Assembly (NCBI GenBank): GCA_027596035.1
Contig: JADGJA010000307.1
Coordinates: 1 to 24,504 of the forward strand
DNA: 24,504 nucleotides
DNA from: Thoreauomyces humboldtii
Taxonomy: Eukaryota > Chytridiomycota > Chytridiomycetes > Spizellomycetales > Powellomycetaceae
Direction of reading: 5' to 3'
The notes under the pieces were generated by a model. It worked only from the letters and a program-made list of their open reading frames with translations, made no database searches and had not been told where the DNA came from. Positions 19,334 through 24,504 of this stretch are shown here, one piece after another (the first letter of the stretch is position 1; every line of letters begins with the position of its first letter). The position numbers and the translations under genes were made by a program.

Positions 19334-21501
19334 ATGGGGTTCGTAACGGTTCTCGTGCAGCACGCTTGGGCATTGCAACCGACGTCCTCTCGAACCGGCA
19401 CGCCGCAAACGACCATCCCAGCATCCGCTCCCTCCCATCGTCATCCACCCGCACCCACACCCTCCAAGAGCGGGATATCTCTCCTCCCAGAAGCCATCTC
19501 TACCTTCCTTCAAACATACCGGTCCGCCAGCACGTACTCGGAACTCGACAGATGCCATCGACACGCACGGGACGTCCTCGACCGACTCGAACATCTGGTC
19601 ACAGGACCGGCCCTATCCACCCGTCACCACGTACCGGCGACACCCGAGTCCCTGGACCTTCCACCCGGTCGAGCGCCCCCGTACCGTCCCGCTCGAGGCG
19701 TGCCCCGCTTGCCCTCGGGTCGACTCCGGAGATCCCAACGGAGCGAGCAGGACGATCGATGCACGCCCGGCGAGGCCACGAGGAAGCATGCCATGTGTGC
19801 TCGAAGGTCGTTGGTCATGTTCGCCAGATGTCCGAAGAACGACGTGAGGGATCAGGCGCTCGACTCGTTGTGCGAGGCTTTGGACGGTGGGAACGAGGTC
19901 AGGAGGGATAGGATCGAGATGGAGGGGTTGGTGGAATTGGTGGAGGACATCGCGGATGCTTTGGAGTGGATCGCGAGGAGGAGGAGAGGGCAGGAGACTA
20001 CAGAGGTGGATGGGGACAAAGGCACCGTTGGACGATTGGTGCTGGTACGTTTCTGCGGCTCATGGGGTTTTGACAGAGTATTCCTTTTTCTGATCATCAT
20101 CTTGTCTGTCTGACAGTGCATGTACCTTGCGGCCCAGCGTTTGGAATACGGCTTTGAGATGACCGCCACGTATCCCCTGGGTCCATCAGCGAACGCTGTG
20201 GAGACTGCCCGAGGGGTGTTCGCGCATTGCATCGACGAGCTGGAGCAAGTGGCCGACGGAGGCGATCCGTTTCTGCAAGTGATTCTGAGCTTCGCCATGG
20301 AGTCGGTGTGTCCAGTGTGCTTTGTTATCTTCATTGCGACCTGGCTATCGAAGCTCACATGTATGATGTTTGACAGCTGGTTTGGCTGAAAGATGGTTGC
20401 CAGCAGAACGAAGAGCTGATGGCAGGGATTCCTGTCGCGCTTCTATCTCAAGCTCTGAAAGGAGACTCCTGGGCCGATCCGGTGCATGTGACGGACATTT
20501 GCACGAAGGCGCTCCTGGAATCGAGGACCAGCGGCGGTCGCCGGATGACACGTCTTCTTCTCGACCTCCTGGCCACCGCTGCAATGAAGCATCACTACGC
20601 CTGTCAATGTCTGATTTCATGCATTGCTCAGCTTGTGCAGGATCCGCAGGTGAAGTCCACATGGCATCTCCCGTTCTACGGCGCTATGCTTTTAGCTTCG
20701 GTGATCGAGACCCCCGAAAGCAGTCACGTAGCACGCATGGCGATGGAGGAAGGACTGTTACCACTACTGGCCAATCCTGACGCGAAGCTCCACGCAGGGG
20801 CTGTTCTCGCCTTGACGAGCGTCTGGAAGGAATGTCGCACCACACCCGTTGGCCTGATGGCTATCGAGGCCATACGTCGACATGCCGACCCGCAGCCCTC
20901 GCTCCAAGGTCTGGTACACCACCATCAGCAGTCACCCCTGTACCGCATCTCCCACATGTTCGCCCACCGGGCAGCAGGTATCGCGGACGCGCTCCTAGGG
21001 GCCCGGGTGGACTGGATCCGGAGCAAGGTGGACATAGCGGCGAGCACGAGATGGGACACGCCTCGACGAGCGCGACCCACCACCCTGCTGAAACAACTGG
21101 AGCAGAAACACAAGCGGGTGTCGTTCGACCTCGAAGGAGTCCCACTCTCGAACGCCCCTTACCACCGTAACTTCCTCACGGGAGGCGGGTTCATGCCCGT
21201 CACGGCGAACCAACGGACCACCCCCGCCTACACCCCCGACCATGGTTCGAACTTTTTCGCTCCGAGCTTCCTCACCTCGCGTTCGGGCGAGGTCGGAGTC
21301 GGTGGACGACCGGTCATCGGAACCGCCAACCGGAGGAAGCTGTTTCATGCGACGCCGGACGTCACGACGGGCACGGGGGCGCGTCAAGGTCCGAGCAGGA
21401 CGTTTCTCCAGTCTCCGTCCTTCGGAAGTAGTAGCGGTAGTGGTGCTTTAGGGAGAGAACGACCGGTTCACGTGCTACCCAGCATTCACGTAGAACATTG
21501 A
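19334..21501 (+). CDS. Uncharacterised armadillo/HEAT-like helical protein
   Basis: I do not recognise the family. Three exons, 19334-20044, 20117-20305 and 20377-21501, with introns of 72 and 71 bp and all phases zero, give 674 residues. The N-terminal 50 residues are Ser/Thr/Pro-rich. Helical stretches start near residue 50 (ISLLPEAISTFLQTYRSAS, CHRHARDVLDRLEHLV), followed by a Pro/Arg-rich break. Residues about 150-500 look like stacked amphipathic helices: ARRSLVMFARCPKNDVRDQA, MEGLVELVEDIADALEWIAR, TRLLLDLLATAAMKHHYA, MEEGLLPLLANPDAKLHAGA then VLALTSVWKE, which resembles an ARM repeat. The last 150 residues are Gly/Ser/Thr-rich with HKRVSFDLEGVPLSNAPYH and a Phe-rich FLTGGGFMP/NFFAPSFLTS patch. 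Start: ATG 19334 is the first ATG in the frame; an N-terminal hydrophobic bit (FVTVLVQHAWAL) is too weak to call a signal peptide. Probably a scaffold or adaptor. Confidence 0.75.
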
Positions 21502-22121
21502 CCGTAAATATACGATGCGTGCCGGTCGATTGTTTCACTTGTCGAAGAAGGAGAGGTCGTATCGCCTAAGGTTTATCCCGCCCTATCACTCCGAGCGATC
21601 TATCACTCGTGGCAACTTTTGGTTTCCGGTCGTCCGATCAAGTTCTGGACCTTTCAACCAGCACGTGAAGATGCTGTCTGACTGCACGACCAGGACGCTG
21701 GACAGAGGAGTGCAGGAGCGGTGGAGAATCCAGAGCGTCCATAGCGTCCATAGCGTTATCCTCGCCCGTTGCTCTGTCTCCTTCTAATGCTTCGATCTCT
21801 TGTCCCTGGAAGTCCAGTCCAGTCGCGCGTACCCTCAGGACACCGCGCGCACCGTCGGATGTCCTGTTTACTTTTTGTCCTGAGGCTTGCGGTTAGGAGA
21901 GAACGGCGACCTTTGAACGCAAGTCGTCGACTGTCCGTCGTCGCATTGCTGGACCTCGCCATCCTGACGAGAAAACATGCCAGACAGCATCCGGCCAAAG
22001 CTTCAGTCGGGCTTCAGCTCCTATTGTTTTCAGACCGCCCGTCGATGCGCTGGTGAAAATGGCTGGAGTGGCTGTGTGTTGTAATATTAGTACGTGTTTT
22101 CTCTTTTGGCTGCCAAGCGGT

Positions 22122-22147
22122 GTACTGTACATGTACATGTACAGTAC
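22122..22147. repeat. Perfect 26-bp GTAC-rich palindrome
   Basis: GTACTGTACATGT followed by ACATGTACAGTAC is its own reverse complement over all 26 bases, with no spacer. It lies in a gene-free stretch about 620 bp downstream of the ARM gene stop and 680 bp upstream of the ECL1-like TATA box. Related GTACTGTAC sequences occur at 84-108 and near 23593-23604. Confidence 0.9.
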
Positions 22148-22364
22148 TGTGACACACAAAAGCCGGCCTCTCTTCTCATTGGCTGCAAAAAACGATGACA
22201 TCGTGAGTCATGGGATTAGTACACAACTCGTTTTCTCGGAGGTTGTTTTGGCCTCGGAAATTCGGAATGTCGCCATATACCCATACCCCGTCGTGGCCAA
22301 GGGAGCCGCGTGTGGGTTCCCGAACAGAGAGGATGTCTGATCCTTACGCAGCAACCCTCAGCGA

Positions 22365-22430
22365 GACATGCACACACGCACACGCAAGCGTGCCCGGAGT
22401 TGGATGATGATGATTGATGATGATCAGACA
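22365..22430. repeat. Simple-sequence tract (CA repeats, then TGATGA)
   Basis: ACACACGCACACGCAAGCG is followed by a TGATGATGATTGATGATGAT run. It is low-complexity sequence with no coding evidence. Confidence 0.7.
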
Positions 22431-22803
22431 CCGAGCGAGATGAGTACGGTAGGCTGCTGCTTCCGCGTGAGCAACAGTATCGATATGTGTAATGGTCAGC
22501 CATACATGCAATACAGTCCAACTGCACACGCAAAGTCGTCATGCTGGCTAATCCTCGCGCACGCGACTCGGAGATTCCGACTCGCAAAAAGACCGAGGGA
22601 ACGCCTTGCCGCGCGCGCACACACACAAATCGGAGGAACACGTTTTCGTGAGATGTTCCGTCGAGTCACCACCATCCATCAGCCCCGCCCCCCCGGCAAC
22701 CGCTCTTTCCGCCGCCAGCCAGGCGTTCCTTCTTTCCGCTCACAAATCCGCACACGAACCGTATCCTACCGCACATATCCTTCGCGCCCTCCCCAATGCA
22801 CGA

Positions 22804-22810
22804 TATAAAA
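22804..22810 (+). promoter_or_regulatory. TATA box of the ECL1-like gene
   Basis: TATAAAA in the context GATATAAAAACC lies 266 bp upstream of the ECL1-like start. The sequence after it is A/C-rich with few G, as in fungal leaders, so transcription probably begins around 22835-22870. Confidence 0.55.
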
Positions 22811-22828
22811 ACCGAAGCACCCGTGGCA

Positions 22829-22903
22829 ATGCCCCTTCCCCTCAGCAGCCACCGAATAACGAGATACAATCCTCAACACCTTGTCCTTACCATACCTTCT
22901 TGA
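22829..22903 (+). promoter_or_regulatory. Possible uORF (24 codons) in the ECL1-like leader
   Basis: An ATG at 22829 opens a 24-codon frame ending in TGA at 22901-22903, before the main start at 23070. It matters only if the transcript begins upstream of 22829, which is just 19 bp after the TATA box, so most transcripts may miss it. Confidence 0.25.
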
Positions 22904-23069
22904 CTGGCCGCCACCTCACTACCACTGCACAACGTCGCCCGCTCCACATCCGTGTGCTACTACTCCACCACAACCGCAGCAGTCGTCCTTCCTCTGAGCG
23001 AAGGCTTTCTCTATCCCCGATACACAAGCACAACCAACAACCATCTACACAGATAAAGGAACCCGAGAA

Positions 23070-23486
23070 ATGGACGACGATTGGTGCGCCTGCGGTCGAC
23101 CGGCCCGTGACGGGAACCTCTACTGCTCTCAGTCCTGCCTCGACGCCGACGTCCGTCCATCCTTCTTCCCATCATCCCAGCCCGCCTCTCCACCATCCTC
23201 CTCTTACTCTTCATCATCATCACCACCATCGCCCTCCTCGCCCTCCTTCTCCTCCTCGTACTCGTACTCGTCCCGACCGACCCACGAGGACCGACGATCG
23301 AGCTTCCAGTCGGACGCGTCCTCGAGCTCGAACGACGACAGCGCGTACGGATCTCCACCGTTCAGCGGCGGGATAAACTACGGGGATCTGCTCCCGCTGA
23401 GGAATCGAGGGTTCGTGAACCGATCCCGGTCTCCAAAGGAGGAGGATCGTGGGCAGTTTGATGAATGGGGAATCCCTCAACGCTAG
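23070..23486 (+). CDS. ECL1-like small zinc-binding protein
   Basis: The protein has 138 residues in one exon. The N-terminus MDDDWCACGRPARDGNLYCS then QSCLDAD has the layout of the Ecl1/2/3 family (PF12855): a Cys pair (C6, C8), a short loop, then L-Y-C-S and a Cys pair (C19, C23) followed by acidic residues. Ecl1-family proteins extend chronological lifespan and respond to starvation and stress in fission yeast, probably as nuclear zinc-binding regulators. The first pair here is C-x-C rather than the more usual C-x-x-C. The rest is Ser/Pro/Tyr-rich and disordered, ending in SRSPKEEDRGQFDEWGIP. The start is favoured by GAGAAATGG, the TATA box at 22804 and the immediate zinc motif. A longer frame across the same DNA in another phase is low-complexity. 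Function is inferred from the motif only. Confidence 0.65.
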   Translation: MDDDWCACGRPARDGNLYCSQSCLDADVRPSFFPSSQPASPPSSSYSSSSSPPSPSSPSFSSSYSYSSRPTHEDRRSSFQSDASSSSNDDSAYGSPPFSGGINYGDLLPLRNRGFVNRSRSPKEEDRGQFDEWGIPQR

Positions 23487-24054
23487 AAGGCACTTGACTC
23501 GGTCGAATCTCTCTACTCTGCCCGTACATTCCTCCTTTTTTCTTTTCTTACAAACCTGCATAAACCTACATACAATCGCATTTTGGATATCACATTGTAT
23601 GACTGTACTGTACGTTCCTGTCCTTTCTGTTGCTCTCACGTTCGCCTACACATTCGCTTTGCCTCCCTGGCTGGAGCGTTGTTTCCAAGACTTCGCGGGA
23701 TGTTCTCAAAATACAGGCGGTTCGAACGGCTTTCCGCCGCTCTCGGTGAGTGGGATGGGATCGCGCCGGTCTTGGCGCCTTGCAAGTTGCACTGCAGCGG
23801 CACGGGCCGCACCGCATGCGCCAAGTGGGTCAACAGGCGGGCTCGTACCGACTCCGTGCAGTACAACTCCCAGCGTGACGGACCGTCACGGACGTCGTTC
23901 TGGTAAACGGCAATCCCTTCGGTGGGTGGCTTGCCCTCCCATTATCATCAAGTACATCAACTCCTCAGCCACCCTCAACTCCCCATCGGCGGCCCCGGCG
24001 TCACCAACCCACTCCCGACGTCCCCATGCTCCACACACACACCCCTGAACGAAC
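23487..24054 (+). promoter_or_regulatory. ECL1-like 3' flank and MAPR promoter
   Basis: 568 bp with no supported gene. It starts with T-rich sequence (23535-23550) likely in the 3' untranslated region, includes another GTACTGTAC copy near 23593-23604, and becomes C/A-rich from about 23935 as expected for the leader of the next gene. Frames such as 23449-24048 are not credible. Confidence 0.5.
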
Positions 24055-24504
24055 ATGACTTTCGACAAAATGACACTCGCAGATCCCACCGCGCACGACA
24101 TACCAGTCACGGCCGAGGTCGTCTCACCCAACCCGTTCTCACCCACCAACATCGTCGTCTTCCTCATCGGACTCCTCATCTCCCGGTTCATCCTCGCCCG
24201 CTACTTCACCGATCCCGACCCGTCGTCCCTCACGTCATCATCATCATCGACGACATCGACGTCGAAGGGTGAGCAGCAGCAGACGCCCATCGTGAAGAAC
24301 ACGACGACGTCGACGACAGCTTCGTCGGGATTCCGACCTCCAGTGTCCGTCGACGCGGACGAGACCCCGTTCGTACCGCTCCCGGACGGGATCAGGGAGT
24401 TCACCGCCTCGGAGCTGGCTGCGTTCGACGGGTCCGATGAAGCAAAGCCGGTCTACGTTGCCATCAATGGAAAAGGTAAAGGGCTGGGGATGGGGGACTA
24501 GGGG
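24055..24504 (+). CDS. MAPR/Dap1-like haem-binding membrane protein (partial, 5' exon)
   Basis: First exon of a membrane-associated progesterone-receptor (MAPR)/Dap1-type protein: a cytochrome-b5-like haem binder of the ER that supports cytochrome P450 steps such as sterol 14-demethylation. Residues 32-51 (NIVVFLIGLLISRFILARYF) form one membrane helix. A Ser/Thr/Gln-rich linker (about 55-95) follows. From about 105 the b5-like fold begins: PLPDGIREFTASELAAFDGS then DEAKPVYVAINGK, matching the family's R-x-F-T-x-x-E-L-x-x-[FY]-D-G...P-[IV]-Y-[VL]-A-[IV]-x-G. The exon ends at 24475 (AAA G|GTAAAG); the remaining 29 bp are intron, and the next residues should be V-F-D-V. The haem-ligand tyrosines and the rest of the domain lie beyond the window. 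ATG 24055 follows a C/A-rich leader; M6 is an alternative. Confidence 0.85.

Larger units (their letters stand above)
21502..22803. other. 1.3-kb gene-free stretch with palindrome and simple repeats
   Basis: No frame here has a family resemblance or splice structure. Visible are a short triplicated AGCGTCCAT motif near 21736-21757, a perfect 26-bp palindrome at 22122-22147, CA-rich and TGATGA-rich simple sequence at 22365-22430, and a GCGC/CACACA run at 22610-22627. The right part should be the ECL1-like promoter. Confidence 0.55.

Noticed and set aside
19366..19911. 181-residue ORF in another phase at the start of the ARM gene
   Set aside because: Arg/Pro/Thr-rich out-of-frame reading. The frame used for the ARM gene continues through two consistent splice junctions.
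22606..23376. 256-residue plus-strand ORF overlapping the ECL1-like gene
   Set aside because: Its Pro/Ser/His/Thr-rich composition comes from CA-rich DNA, it spans the TATA box, and the zinc-motif frame is more convincing.
1..24504. tRNA, rRNA, CRISPR arrays or intact transposons
   Set aside because: I looked for tRNA B-box-like GGTTCGAA contexts, spaced direct repeats and transposase motifs. Nothing formed a complete feature, and the GGTTCGA hits lie in coding or unstructured DNA.

Overview
This window reads as nuclear DNA of a fungus. Genes have short GT..AG introns of about 55-90 bp with CTAAC/CTGAC-like branch sites, the coding sequence is dense, and the set is eukaryotic and fungal: SED5 syntaxin, an SLMAP/Far-type FHA protein, a CHD remodeller, an ECL1-like zinc protein and a Dap1/MAPR protein. 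Three things point away from Dikarya and toward an early-diverging, possibly zoosporic (chytrid-like) fungus: a CHD6-9/Kismet-type remodeller rather than Chd1, a two-propeller WD40 protein that I associate with flagellated lineages, and ankyrin-like repeats of the 'VLDWWKASGLEL' type. That placement is inference from memory of families, not a search result.

Layout. Bases 1 to about 2000 are a graveyard of broken genes. Decayed ankyrin-like units lie on the plus strand (about 240-530), and a kynureninase pseudogene lies on the minus strand (about 870-1880), interrupted by a block of 29-residue ankyrin-like repeats. A doubtful small membrane-protein exon follows (2110-2290, minus). From 3004 the window is orderly: SED5-like t-SNARE (+, intronless), FHA protein (-, seven exons), and WD40 protein (+, seventeen exons), the last two divergent from a 174-bp shared promoter. 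Next come a DUF924 protein (-, intronless), a long intergenic stretch, the CHD6-9-like remodeller (+, eight exons, 1829 residues), and an armadillo/HEAT-like orphan protein (+, three exons). A 1.3-kb gene-free stretch carries a perfect 26-bp palindrome. The window closes with an ECL1-like small zinc protein (+) and the first exon of a MAPR/Dap1-like haem-binding protein (+, runs off the end).

The genes do not form a pathway. They cover Golgi membrane fusion, phosphopeptide signalling, chromatin remodelling, stress/lifespan regulation and sterol/haem metabolism. Splice sites were assigned by eye from reading frame, GT/AG and homology; every multi-exon model given here closes in frame from ATG to stop. 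The most notable observations are the chimeric kynureninase/ankyrin pseudogene, the CHD6-9-type remodeller in a fungus, and the two-propeller WD40 gene.
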